Assembly: GCA_014377625.1 (NCBI GenBank)
Contig: JACMPG010000196.1
Location: forward strand, 1 to 39,174
Direction: 5' to 3'
Source: Spirosoma sp.
GTDB taxonomy: Bacteria > Bacteroidota > Bacteroidia > Cytophagales > Spirosomataceae
Length of the DNA stretch: 39,174 nucleotides
Shown here: in pieces, positions 15,920-24,230 of the stretch
How positions within the stretch are numbered: the first letter of the stretch is position 1
Layout: each line of letters starts with the position of its first letter
Notes under the pieces: model-generated
Told to the model about the DNA's origin: nothing
The model's database searches: none
What the model saw: only the letters and a program-made list of their open reading frames with translations
Position numbers and translations under genes: made by a program

Positions 15920-17461
15920 ATGTTAGCCAAAACGTTCGGCGCGGCCGTTTTCGGGGTTAATTCAACCATCATCACTATTGAGGTAACCGTTGGGCAGGGG
16001 CTGCATTTTTTCATGGTCGGCCTGCCCGATAGTGCCGTGAAAGAAAGCGAACAACGTGTCGAAGCGTCGCTCAAGCACCTCGGCTACCGGATGCCCCGCC
16101 AGAAAATCGTGGTGAACCTCGCCCCCGCCGACATTCGCAAAGAAGGCTCTTCGTATGATCTGCCCATCGCGCTTTGCGTGCTGCAATCGTCCGAGCAGCT
16201 GGGTCCGAAGCGCAATCTCGAAGACTACGTCATCATGGGCGAACTCTCCCTCGACGGGCGGCTCCGACCCATCAAAGGCGTGTTGCCCATTGCCATCGAA
16301 GCCCGTAAACAGGGTTTCAAAGGGTTTGTATTACCCGTTGAGAATGCACAGGAAGCGGCTATTGTTAACAATCTGGACGTTATCGGTGTGGAGACATTAC
16401 AGGATGCCGCCGAGTTTTTTGAGGGCAAGAAAGACATCGAGCCGCTCACGACCGACACCCGCGATCTGTTTATGACGCAGGTGAACGCCTACGAAGCTGA
16501 TTTTTCGCACGTGCAGGGACAGGAGAACATCAAGCGGGCGATGGAAATTGCCGCTGCCGGGGGTCACAACGTTATTATGATTGGACCGCCGGGCGCGGGC
16601 AAAACCATGCTTGCCAAACGCCTGCCCAGTATTTTGCCGCCCCTGAGTTTGCAGGAAGCTCTCGAAACCACGAAAATTCACTCCGTAGCGGGCAAACTCG
16701 GCACCCGCGCCCAGTTGATTGCCGCCCGTCCTTACCGTTCGCCACACCATACCATCAGCGATGCGGCCCTCGTGGGCGGGGGTAGTTTTCCGCAACCGGG
16801 CGAGATCTCGCTGGCGCACAACGGCGTCTTGTTTCTGGACGAATTGCCGGAGTTCAAACGGTCGGCTCTGGAAGTAATGCGGCAACCGCTCGAAGACCGG
16901 AAGGTAAGCATCTCTCGGGCGAAATGGGCGGTGGAATTTCCGGCGAGTTTCATGCTCATTGCCAGTATGAACCCCTGCCCGTGCGGGTATTACAATCACC
17001 CCGAAAAAGAATGCGTCTGCGGGCCGGGCGTGGTGCAGAAATACTTAGCCAAAATCAGCGGCCCGCTCCTCGACCGCATCGACCTGCACGTAGAAGTAAC
17101 GCCCGTTTCGTTCGACCAGATGACGGCTAATCGCCCGTCCGAAACCAGCGAAGCCATTCGCGAGCGGGTTATCCGGGCGCGGGATATTCAAACGGCGCGG
17201 TTTGCCGATAGTCCGGGTATTTACTCCAACGCCATGATGCCCTCGCAGATGGTGAAGGAACTCTGCGAAATCAGCGATGCGGGTCGGGCGTTGCTCAAAA
17301 CGGCGATGGAGCGGCTCGGTTTGTCGGCCCGCGCCTACGACCGCATCCTGAAAGTGTCGCGCACAATTGCCGACCTCGCCGGAACCAACGAAATTCTCAT
17401 CGAACACCTCGCCGAAGCTATTCAGTATCGCAGCCTGGACCGCGAGAACTGGGCGGGGTAA
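15920..17461 (+). CDS. YifB/ComM-family Mg-chelatase-like AAA+ ATPase
   Basis: A 513-residue protein with an N-terminal Lon-protease-like domain, a central Mg-chelatase-type AAA+ module and a C-terminal helical domain. Walker A is GPPGAGKT at ~221-228, and Walker B/sensor sequence is LFLDELPEFKRSALEVMRQPLEDR. A Cys cluster typical of the family follows (NPCPCGYYNHPEKECVC). Homologue ComM is a helicase that promotes branch migration in natural transformation; a similar DNA-processing role is likely here. The start at 15920 (MLAKTFGAAV) fits the family's N-terminus; an upstream start would add 31 residues with no homology. It is followed after 38 bp by a YciH gene on the same strand. Confidence 0.93.
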   Translation: MLAKTFGAAVFGVNSTIITIEVTVGQGLHFFMVGLPDSAVKESEQRVEASLKHLGYRMPRQKIVVNLAPADIRKEGSSYDLPIALCVLQSSEQLGPKRNLEDYVIMGELSLDGRLRPIKGVLPIAIEARKQGFKGFVLPVENAQEAAIVNNLDVIGVETLQDAAEFFEGKKDIEPLTTDTRDLFMTQVNAYEADFSHVQGQENIKRAMEIAAAGGHNVIMIGPPGAGKTMLAKRLPSILPPLSLQEALETTKIHSVAGKLGTRAQLIAARPYRSPHHTISDAALVGGGSFPQPGEISLAHNGVLFLDELPEFKRSALEVMRQPLEDRKVSISRAKWAVEFPASFMLIASMNPCPCGYYNHPEKECVCGPGVVQKYLAKISGPLLDRIDLHVEVTPVSFDQMTANRPSETSEAIRERVIRARDIQTARFADSPGIYSNAMMPSQMVKELCEISDAGRALLKTAMERLGLSARAYDRILKVSRTIADLAGTNEILIEHLAEAIQYRSLDRENWAG

Positions 17462-17499
17462 GCAACAACTCGTTCGTATGATGTATCTGACCAAACACT

Positions 17500-17853
17500 A
17501 TGAGTAAGAAACACAACACCGGTAACCGGAACGCCAGCGGGGTTATTTACTCTACCAATCCGGATTACGCCTACCAAGCCGATGACGTACCGGAAGCGGA
17601 TACACTCCCCCCGGCGCAGCAAAACCTGAAAATCTGGCTCGTGAAGCAGGGTGGCAATAAAATCGTGACCACCGTGCGGGGCTTCGTCGGTACGGACGCG
17701 GACCTGACCGACCTCGGTAAGCAGCTCAAAGCCGCCTGTGGCGCGGGCGGCTCGGTCAAAGACGGCGAGGTGCTGGTGCAGGGCGATCACCGCGACAAAG
17801 TGCTGACCTGGCTTACCGGAAAGGGCTATAAAGCAAAGAAGGCAGGCGGGTAA
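17500..17853 (+). CDS. YciH/SUI1-family translation initiation factor-like protein
   Basis: A 117-residue protein whose C-terminal ~80 residues form an eIF1/SUI1 domain (VTTVRGFVGTDADLTDLGKQLKAACGAGGSVKDGEVLVQGDHRDKVLTWLTGKGY). Bacterial members (YciH) can influence start-codon selection and initiation fidelity, as shown for E. coli YciH. Length and order of motifs are standard. It may be co-transcribed with the yifB-like gene 38 bp upstream. Confidence 0.93.
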   Translation: MSKKHNTGNRNASGVIYSTNPDYAYQADDVPEADTLPPAQQNLKIWLVKQGGNKIVTTVRGFVGTDADLTDLGKQLKAACGAGGSVKDGEVLVQGDHRDKVLTWLTGKGYKAKKAGG

Positions 17854-17874
17854 GGAGGATGCCTCCTTCGGGGT

Positions 17875-17974
17875 GAGTGTTTTTTGTCATGATGACGGAA
17901 GAAGCATCCCGGTTGTTGATACACCTTAGTTGTTCATGGAGATTCTTCCTATGTCAGCATGACAAAAAACACTC
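17875..17974. repeat. Large near-perfect inverted repeat, REP-like element or terminator
   Basis: Arms 17875-17896 and 17953-17974 pair at 21 of 22 positions with a 56-nt loop, and contain a T6/A6 run followed by GTCATG. The loop holds a second pair (GGAAGAA and TTCTTCC). It lies 21 bp after the YciH stop and could terminate that unit. The GTCATG(A/C)TGAC core and the GGAAG motif are shared with the repeat at 7096-7151, which suggests one dispersed family. Confidence 0.6.
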
Positions 17975-18084
17975 GCCAAATAAAATAGCGTTAGTTTGAG
18001 AATGCAGTTGGTAATATTGTGGCAAACCGGGAAATTCACACCCGATACGTTCCTGCAATCAAAACTAACTGCTCCATCAACATA

Positions 18085-21000
18085 ATGCTCCTCTCCCCGA
18101 CTGCCCGCCTATTGGCCGGTCTTCTTCTGTTAACTTCCGGTATCAGCCGGGCTGTTCTGGCGCAAACGCCCAAACCAACTCCCCAATCTGCCTTTGCCGA
18201 ACCAACTATCTCGCCCGATGGTCGCGAAATTGCCTTTGTGTCCGGGGGTGATATATGGACGGTTCCGGCGGCAGGGGGCGAAGCGCGGTTGCTCGTAGCT
18301 CACGCCGATAACGAATTCCGCCCGCTGTATTCGCCTGATGGCAAGTTTCTGGCCTTCGGCTCGACCCGCTCCGGCAACGGTGATATTTACCTGCTCACCC
18401 TCAACACCGGCGACCTCAAACGACTGACTTACGACGACGGGGCTGAAACACCAACGGGTTGGTCGGCAAACGAGAAGATGGTGTATTTTCAGTCCACGAG
18501 CCGCGACATTTCAGGCATGAACGACATGTATCGGGTGGCCGTTGTGGGCGGCACACCGATGCCCGTTTCTGCCGACCGCTACGCTAACGAGTTCTACGGC
18601 GTCCCCTCGCCCGATGGCAGTACACTGGCATTTTCGGCGCGGGGCATTTCGTCGTCGCAGTGGTGGCGGAAGGGCAGTAGCCACCTCGACCAAACCGAAA
18701 TATGGACGGCGAAACTCGGACAGAAAAAAGGAGAGAAACCCGCGTATGAGCGCGTAACGGAAGGCGGAGCCAAAGAACTCTGGCCACTCTGGGGTCCCGA
18801 AGCGCAATCGCTGTACTACGTTTCGGACCGCAACGGTAACCAGAATATCTGGAACATAGCCGGCAAGGCGCAGCCCGTCATGCTGACGAATTTTACCGAC
18901 GGTCGGGTACTTTGGCCAGCCATCAGCCACGATGGAAAGTCACTTGTGTTTGAGCGGGATTTCCAGATTTGGCGGTACGACGTAGCCACCAAACAGGCCG
19001 CTCCTGTTCCCATCCGGCTACGGGGTGCGGCTGCGGGTTTGTCGGTCGAGCACTTAAAACTAACCAGTCAGTTTCGCGATTTAGCCCTCGCGCCCGATGG
19101 TAAAAAAGTGGCGTTTACGGCGCATGGCGAAGTCTTTGCTGCATCGGCGAAGGACGGGGGTGATGCGGTGCGCATCAGCAGCAGCTCAGCGGTCGAGTCG
19201 CAGGTGGTGTGGTTTCCCAACAGCCGCAGCCTGATATACGTCAGCACCCGCAACGGAATGGGTAACCTCTACCAGTACGACTTTGCTACCAACGCCGAAA
19301 CCCGCCTGACCGACTCGCCACTGGACGACAGTTCGCCGGTAGTATCGCCGGATGGCAAATCGGTGGTGTTTCTGCGGAACGGGCAGGAGTTGCGGCTGAT
19401 GACCCTGAGCAGCAAGAAAGATAAGCTGTTGTACAAAGGGTTTCTGGGTCGCCCACCGCTGGCGCGTTCGGGTACGGTGGTGTGGTCGCCGGACAACAAG
19501 TGGGTGGCGTTTACAACCTACGGGACGAAGAATTTCCGCAACGTGTGGGTCGTACCGGCAGCGGGGGGCGAGGCCAAACCGGTTAGTTTTCTGGCCAACA
19601 CCTTCGGCGGCAACGTGACCTGGAGTCCCGATGGTAAGTACATCCTGTTCGGCACCAACCAACGCACCGAAACCGCGCAGGTAGCCCGCATCGATTTGAT
19701 TCCGAAGCTGCCTAAATTCCGCGAAGACCAGTTCCGGGATTTGTTCAACGAGGAAACGCCCAAAACCGTCGCGCCAGCGCCCGCTAACCCAGCCAAAGAC
19801 AAAAAGCAAACGCCCCGCGATACGGTCGCTACGGCTGCAAAGCCGGGCAAGGAAACCAACATCGTTTTCGACGGTATCCGGCAGCGGTTGAGTATGCTAC
19901 CCGTTGGATTTGAGGTCGATGAACAGACCATCAGCCAAGACGGCAAAACGCTGTTGCTCATTGGCAGCGTGGCCGGGCAACAGAATCTGTACACGTACTC
20001 GCTCGACGAAACCAAATCTGAAAAACCCGTTGCCAAACAGCTTACCACCACATCGGGCAGCAAAAGCGACGCGCAGTTTACCACCGATGGTAAAGACGTT
20101 TTTTACTTAGAATCGGGTAAAATCGCGTCGGTTTCGGTCGACAAGCGCGAACCGAAACCACTGGCCATCACTGCCGAAATGGACGTTGACTTTGCCACCG
20201 AAAAAGCAGTGGTGTTTAGTCAGGCATGGGATATTCAGAACAAAGGCTTTTACGACTCCACCTTTCACGGTGTAAACTGGCCCGCCGTTCGCACCCAATA
20301 CGAAACGTTAGCCGCAGGCAGCCGCACTCCCGACGAACTGCGCCGGGTGCTGAACCTGATGGTGGGCGAACTGAACGCGTCGCACTCCGGAGTGGGCGCA
20401 CCGCGGACCAGCACCGACGCAACTACCGGGCGGCTGGGCCTGAACTTTGACCGGACGCCCTACGAGGAGAGCGGCAGACTGCTCGTTACCGAAGTCATTA
20501 CGCTCGGTCCGGCAGCGTTGGCGGGCATCAAACCGGGTGAGTATCTACTCTCGGTGGATGGTACGACGATTGACAAAAGCACGAATCTGGACCAGTTGCT
20601 GAGCAACAAAATAAACCGGCGGGTTGCACTGGCGGTGGCGGATTTACCGACGGGTACGGGGCGTGAGGTAACGGTGTTGCCGGTCAATCTGGCAACAGAA
20701 AAGGGATTGCTGTATAAGCAATGGGTACAGCAACAGCGTGATTTCGTGGAGAAAGCCAGCAATGGGCGGCTCGGCTACGTGCATATGTTCGACATGTCGG
20801 AAGGGTCGCTGAATCAGTTGTATCTGGATCTGGATGCCGACAATCAGGCCCGCGAAGGTGTGGTAGTCGATGTGCGGAACAATAACGGCGGGTTTGTGAA
20901 CCCCTACGCCATCGACGTGTTTGCCCGCAAAGGGTATCTGACCATGACCTACCGAGGCCTCCCCCCCGCCCCTGCCCGTACACAGTTGGGGCAGCGTGCG

Positions 21001-21360
21001 CTGGAAAACCCCACGATTCTGGTCACCAATCAGCATTCACTGTCCGATGCTGAAGATTTTACGGAAGGCTACCGGACACTGAAACTCGGCAAAGTCGTAG
21101 GCGAACCAACGGCGGGCTGGATCATTTTCACCTCGGCGGCCCAGCTCATCGACGGTTCCACGATTCGGCTACCGTTCTCCAAAATCACCGACAACACCGG
21201 TCAGGACATGGAACTGAACCCGCGCCCGGTCGACATCATGGTATCGCGCCCCATCGGCGAGAGCTACACCGATCAGAACGTACAGTTGGCAACGGCAGTG
21301 AAGGAATTGCTGAATCAATTGGGCGACGCCAAAGCGGGGAAAGTGGGGAGTGGGAAATGA
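18085..21360 (+). CDS. Tricorn-like S41 protease with N-terminal beta-propeller, exported
   Basis: A 1091-residue protein with a signal peptide (MLLSPTARLLAGLLLL...AVLAQ) when started at the ATG at 18085; an upstream GTG frame start would hide it. The first ~650 residues are PD40/WD40-like repeats of the form ISPDGREIAFVSGGDIWTV, predicted to build two beta-propellers that gate substrate entry. A PDZ domain lies at ~790-850 (GPAALAGIKPGEYLLSVDG), followed by an S41 catalytic domain with NNNGG and the Ser-containing HSLSDAEDF at ~984-992. This is the domain order of archaeal tricorn and of bacterial periplasmic homologues that degrade peptides. It probably acts in the periplasm or outside the cell. 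Confidence 0.93.
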   Translation: MLLSPTARLLAGLLLLTSGISRAVLAQTPKPTPQSAFAEPTISPDGREIAFVSGGDIWTVPAAGGEARLLVAHADNEFRPLYSPDGKFLAFGSTRSGNGDIYLLTLNTGDLKRLTYDDGAETPTGWSANEKMVYFQSTSRDISGMNDMYRVAVVGGTPMPVSADRYANEFYGVPSPDGSTLAFSARGISSSQWWRKGSSHLDQTEIWTAKLGQKKGEKPAYERVTEGGAKELWPLWGPEAQSLYYVSDRNGNQNIWNIAGKAQPVMLTNFTDGRVLWPAISHDGKSLVFERDFQIWRYDVATKQAAPVPIRLRGAAAGLSVEHLKLTSQFRDLALAPDGKKVAFTAHGEVFAASAKDGGDAVRISSSSAVESQVVWFPNSRSLIYVSTRNGMGNLYQYDFATNAETRLTDSPLDDSSPVVSPDGKSVVFLRNGQELRLMTLSSKKDKLLYKGFLGRPPLARSGTVVWSPDNKWVAFTTYGTKNFRNVWVVPAAGGEAKPVSFLANTFGGNVTWSPDGKYILFGTNQRTETAQVARIDLIPKLPKFREDQFRDLFNEETPKTVAPAPANPAKDKKQTPRDTVATAAKPGKETNIVFDGIRQRLSMLPVGFEVDEQTISQDGKTLLLIGSVAGQQNLYTYSLDETKSEKPVAKQLTTTSGSKSDAQFTTDGKDVFYLESGKIASVSVDKREPKPLAITAEMDVDFATEKAVVFSQAWDIQNKGFYDSTFHGVNWPAVRTQYETLAAGSRTPDELRRVLNLMVGELNASHSGVGAPRTSTDATTGRLGLNFDRTPYEESGRLLVTEVITLGPAALAGIKPGEYLLSVDGTTIDKSTNLDQLLSNKINRRVALAVADLPTGTGREVTVLPVNLATEKGLLYKQWVQQQRDFVEKASNGRLGYVHMFDMSEGSLNQLYLDLDADNQAREGVVVDVRNNNGGFVNPYAIDVFARKGYLTMTYRGLPPAPARTQLGQRALENPTILVTNQHSLSDAEDFTEGYRTLKLGKVVGEPTAGWIIFTSAAQLIDGSTIRLPFSKITDNTGQDMELNPRPVDIMVSRPIGESYTDQNVQLATAVKELLNQLGDAKAGKVGSGK

Positions 21361-21368
21361 GCCGGGCG

Positions 21369-21391
21369 TTTTGTTTAGTAACTAAACAAAA
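21369..21391. promoter_or_regulatory. Perfect 10-bp palindrome overlapping the -33 box, candidate operator
   Basis: TTTTGTTTAG (21369-21378) is followed by a 3-nt spacer (TAA) and its exact complement (21382-21391). The first arm contains the TTTG that serves as -33 element of the promoter just downstream. A repressor bound here would block transcription of the small genes at 21423-21893. It lies 8 bp after the tricorn stop, so a terminator role is possible, but the stem is A/T-rich and has no proper U-tract. Confidence 0.45.
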
Positions 21392-21401
21392 GCTACCTTT
21401 A
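21370..21401 (+). promoter_or_regulatory. Bacteroidota-type promoter for the small HTH gene pair
   Basis: The -33 element TTTG (21370-21373) and the -7 element TACCTTTA (21394-21401, one mismatch to TAnnTTTG) are separated by 20 nt, within the usual 19-21 nt. The predicted start site at about 21407 lies 16 nt before the ATG at 21423. Confidence 0.5.
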
Positions 21402-21422
21402 TAAGCATCCAGCCACACCTGT

Positions 21423-21611
21423 ATGACCAGAAAACAGATTGACTCACTACTTGCTAACTCAAGATTACAACGTGATCGGGCGCAACGAATGATCCACGAG
21501 CATTTCGACGATCTTGAGACAAAGAATCAGGCATCCTATTGAGTTAATCTGTTTATGGTTCACAAAGCACAGGTAGAATGGCTCGAGAAACAGAAACCAG
21601 ATGACGAATAA
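21423..21611 (+). pseudogene. Small open frame interrupted by an in-frame TGA (39 codons plus 22 codons)
   Basis: From the ATG at 21423 the frame encodes 39 highly charged residues (MTRKQIDSLLANSRLQRDRA...) predicted to be helical, then a TGA at 21540-21542. The same frame continues without shift for a further 22 codons (VNLFMVHKAQVEWLEKQKPDDE) to a TAA at 21609-21611. The second part can also start at an internal ATG at 21555. The whole 62-codon frame sits between a good promoter and the HTH gene, 18 bp upstream of that gene's ATG. It may be a small gene broken by a nonsense mutation, or two short peptides. No family recognised. Confidence 0.4.
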
Positions 21612-21629
21612 TTGTTGACAGATGGAACT

Positions 21630-21893
21630 ATGGTAAAGGAAACGATTGATCTCGACAAAGAACTGGCCCAGGCACAGCACGAAAGTCAGGAAAGTCTGAA
21701 GGTTCTGACACAGCACGGGTTTGTTGTGGACACAGCCAAATGGTTGACCATCAAACACTACGCTGAAAAATACGGGGTTAGTCAGCAGGTAGTTGTTAAC
21801 TGGATTGGCCGGGGCGTTGTTCCCCCCGACTGCACGTTGGTGGTTCCAGAACTGAATAATATTCGATTGGTGAAAGACCAGCCTTTCAAATAA
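21630..21893 (+). CDS. Small helix-turn-helix (excisionase/MerR-like) DNA-binding protein
   Basis: An 87-residue protein started at the ATG at 21630. The N-terminal ~40 residues are acidic and helical (DLDKELAQAQHESQESLKVL); the C-terminal half has a HTH followed by a short wing (LTIKHYAEKYGVSQQVVVNW, then IGRGVVPPDCTLVVPE), resembling AlpA/excisionase or MerR-type domains in layout. Only a few residues separate it from the interrupted small frame upstream, and the pair shares a promoter with an overlapping palindrome, so autoregulation is plausible. The target is unknown. No phage integrase is nearby. Confidence 0.7.
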   Translation: MVKETIDLDKELAQAQHESQESLKVLTQHGFVVDTAKWLTIKHYAEKYGVSQQVVVNWIGRGVVPPDCTLVVPELNNIRLVKDQPFK

Positions 21894-21932
21894 GCCGTAT
21901 CGTCTGACAGGTCAATCTTCTTACCACCCATT

Positions 21933-23516
21933 ATGAACCGCTTTCTCCTCTCCACTGCCGTGTTTCTGCTGCTCATCGGCTTGTCGGCTCACCGTGTCTT
22001 GCCTGACCCGGCGGTTTCGGATGCGCTGCCGTTTGTTCTACCCGAAACGACCATTGCTGACATTCACCGAGCGTTATCGGCCAAAACCTGCACCTGCGAG
22101 CAACTCGTCATGGCCTATCAGCAGCGCATCACTACGTACGATCAGCCGACGAAACTAAACGCTATTATCCTGATCAATCCAAAGGCTCTGGCCACCGCCC
22201 GGCAGTTAGACGCGGAGTTTCGGCAGACGAAAAAGCTGCGCCCCCTGCACTGCATTCCGGTTATCGTGAAAGACAATTACCAGACGGCGGGTTTGCAGAC
22301 TACGGCGGGTTCAGCTCTGTTCAAGGGGTTTGAACCGACAGAAGACGCCTATCAGGTAAGGAAACTAAAGGAAGCCGGGGGCATTGTCCTGGCGAAATCG
22401 AACATGGCCGAATGGGCGTTTAGCCCGATGGTCACGATTAGTTCGATAGCGGGCGAAACGCGGAATCCGTACAACCTGGACCACACAACGGCGGGGTCGA
22501 GTGGTGGGACGGCGGCAGCGGTGGCGGCTAACTTCGGTACGGTGGGTTTAGGGACCGATACGGGCAATTCCATTCGGGGGCCATCGTCGCACAACGCGCT
22601 GGTGGGGTTTCGGACCACGCTGGGTCTGACGAGCCGGGCCGGAATTGTGCCGCTGTACCTACGCAACGACGTGGGCGGGCCGATGTGCCGCACGGTGGAA
22701 GACGCGACCCGGTTGCTCGAAGTTATTGCCGGCTACGACCCCGCCGACTCGCTCACGGCCAACAGTCGGGGTAAAATACCGGCCAACTACCGGCAGTTTC
22801 TGAAGAAAGACGGGCTGCGCGGGGCGCGAATTGGCGTGTTGCGTACCCTGAGCGACCGCAGCCCCGACCCGCAAGTAGCTGCCTTGTTTACGCAGGCCAT
22901 TGCCGATTTGAAAAAGGCGGGTGCCATCATCGTAGACCCGCTCGTGGTGCCTGACTTCGATACGCTGAGCAAAAATCAGTGGTGTTCGCTGTTCAGGTAT
23001 GACATCGGGCAATACCTGACCTCGCTGGGCAACCGCGCTCCGGCGCAGAATCTGGAGCAGATTATCGCGTCGGGTAAGTTCGCGCCGTACATCGAAAGCA
23101 ACCTGAATTCCCAACTCAAAAATGCGGTCGGGCCGGGTGCGGAAACCTGCACCGGACCATACACCGACCGCAAACGCATCGCCTTTCGCAACGCCGTCGT
23201 GGCCGTTATGGACCAGTATAAACTCGGCGCGATTATCTACCCAACCTGGAATCATCCTCCGGCCAAAATCGGCGATTTTAAGGGGTATAAGGGCGATAAC
23301 AGCCAGGTTATCGCCCCGCACACCGGCCAACCCGCCTTCACCATTCCAATGGGCTACACCTACGACAACCTCCCGGCGGGACTGCAATTTCTGGGTCGCC
23401 CATTCGACGAGCCGACGCTCATCCGCTACACCTACGCCTATGAGCAGGCCACGCACCACCGCAAAGCCCCGGCGAAGTTTCCGGCTCTGGCTAACAGTGG
23501 GGGTAAAGTGAAATAA
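21933..23516 (+). CDS. Exported amidase of the amidase-signature family
   Basis: A 527-residue protein with a signal peptide (residues 1-~24, [17 protein letters not shown]). The Ser-cisSer-Lys triad is complete: Lys113 in [12 protein letters not shown], cis-Ser in [13 protein letters not shown] (~189-190), and nucleophile Ser213 in [20 protein letters not shown]. The GNS variant of the usual GGS is common in the exported branch of the family. It lacks GatB/GatC neighbours and is exported, so it is not the tRNA amidotransferase subunit GatA. It likely hydrolyses an amide outside the cytoplasm; substrate unknown. It lies 39 bp after the HTH gene. Confidence 0.92.
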   Translation: MNRFLLSTAVFLLLIGLSAHRVLPDPAVSDALPFVLPETTIADIHRALSAKTCTCEQLVMAYQQRITTYDQPTKLNAIILINPKALATARQLDAEFRQTKKLRPLHCIPVIVKDNYQTAGLQTTAGSALFKGFEPTEDAYQVRKLKEAGGIVLAKSNMAEWAFSPMVTISSIAGETRNPYNLDHTTAGSSGGTAAAVAANFGTVGLGTDTGNSIRGPSSHNALVGFRTTLGLTSRAGIVPLYLRNDVGGPMCRTVEDATRLLEVIAGYDPADSLTANSRGKIPANYRQFLKKDGLRGARIGVLRTLSDRSPDPQVAALFTQAIADLKKAGAIIVDPLVVPDFDTLSKNQWCSLFRYDIGQYLTSLGNRAPAQNLEQIIASGKFAPYIESNLNSQLKNAVGPGAETCTGPYTDRKRIAFRNAVVAVMDQYKLGAIIYPTWNHPPAKIGDFKGYKGDNSQVIAPHTGQPAFTIPMGYTYDNLPAGLQFLGRPFDEPTLIRYTYAYEQATHHRKAPAKFPALANSGGKVK

Positions 23517-23550
23517 TCTGGTTATGAAATATGGGGTGCCTAACTTTTGT

Positions 23551-23558
23551 TAGTTTTG
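23551..23558 (+). promoter_or_regulatory. -7 promoter element for the toxin-antitoxin locus
   Basis: TAGTTTTG matches TAnnTTTG at every fixed position and is 15 bp upstream of the antitoxin ATG (23574), leaving a very short leader. No TTG is seen at the proper -33 distance. Confidence 0.35.
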
Positions 23559-23573
23559 GTAAACGACTTACAA

Positions 23574-23783
23574 ATGGACACGCTCACGATTGAAATTCGG
23601 AATCCCAAAGTGCGAGAGGTACTGACCAGTCTCGCCGAGATGGAGTTACTTACCATTCTTCCTCAGCCACCCACCTGGGCCGAACGTTGGAAAAAACTGT
23701 CGGCCTCGCTGCCCAACGAACCCCGGATTTCTGAGCAGGAAATACTGGATGAAATCAGTCAGGTTCGGGCCGCGCGGAAATGA
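23574..23783 (+). CDS. Antitoxin of a PIN-type toxin-antitoxin pair
   Basis: A 69-residue protein started at the ATG at 23574 rather than the TTG nine codons upstream. It begins with a short beta-like stretch (MDTLTIEIRNPKVREVLTSL), and ends with a helical, charged tail (SEQEILDEISQVRAARK), as expected for an antitoxin that wraps its toxin. Its stop overlaps the start of the PIN-domain gene by 4 nt (ATGA), the typical type II arrangement. No named antitoxin family is recognised with certainty. Confidence 0.72.
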   Translation: MDTLTIEIRNPKVREVLTSLAEMELLTILPQPPTWAERWKKLSASLPNEPRISEQEILDEISQVRAARK

Positions 23784-24188
23784 AAATCGTTATTGATACC
23801 AATCTGTATGTCAGCGCATTAATCAATGTCAACTCCCGATGGCGTCTCGACATGTTACTGTTGAATGATACTCTTGACATTTTGTTGGACGATACACTAC
23901 TGGCTGAACTCCATGAGGTAATCAATCGTCCAAAATTCCGCCGAAACGTTTCCCCCCGTTCAGATTGAAGAATTCATGAAATTGCTGTTCGAACGCGCCA
24001 TTCTGATCGAAACAACATCCAGCGTACTAATCAGTCCCGATCCCAAAGACGATTTTCTGCTTGCTTTGTGCCGCGACGATCAGGCCGATTATCTACTTAT
24101 GGGCAATAAACTGGATTTACTGGCACTTCGTCAGTTTGAGAACACCCAGATTCTTACGCTAACAGAATTTCTGGATTTGTCCAGTTAA
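23780..24188 (+). pseudogene. PIN-domain toxin (VapC-like, COG1569-type), frameshifted
   Basis: The frame begins with the PIN signature (MKIVIDTNLYVSALI, Asp6) and holds an acidic residue in LLAELHEVI (Glu43), then ends early at a TGA after RPKFRRNVSPRSD. The rest of the domain continues in another frame (VQIEEFMKLLFERA...ISPDPKDDFLLALC...ADYLLMGNKLDLLAL). The switch point is a run of six C at 23952-23957; with five C the reading frame would be continuous and give ~135 residues, normal for the family. As read, the ribonuclease is truncated and inactive, unless the run varies or the base is an error. The GD metal-site position reads GN. Confidence 0.8.
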
Positions 24189-24230
24189 CGTTTTCTGCCA
24201 GTAGCCGATTAGTCACGCCTGACCATCACA

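Noticed and set aside
22659-23459. 266-codon minus-strand open frame opposite the amidase
   Set aside because: Fully covered by conserved amidase sequence on the other strand; composition and lack of motifs mark it as a shadow.
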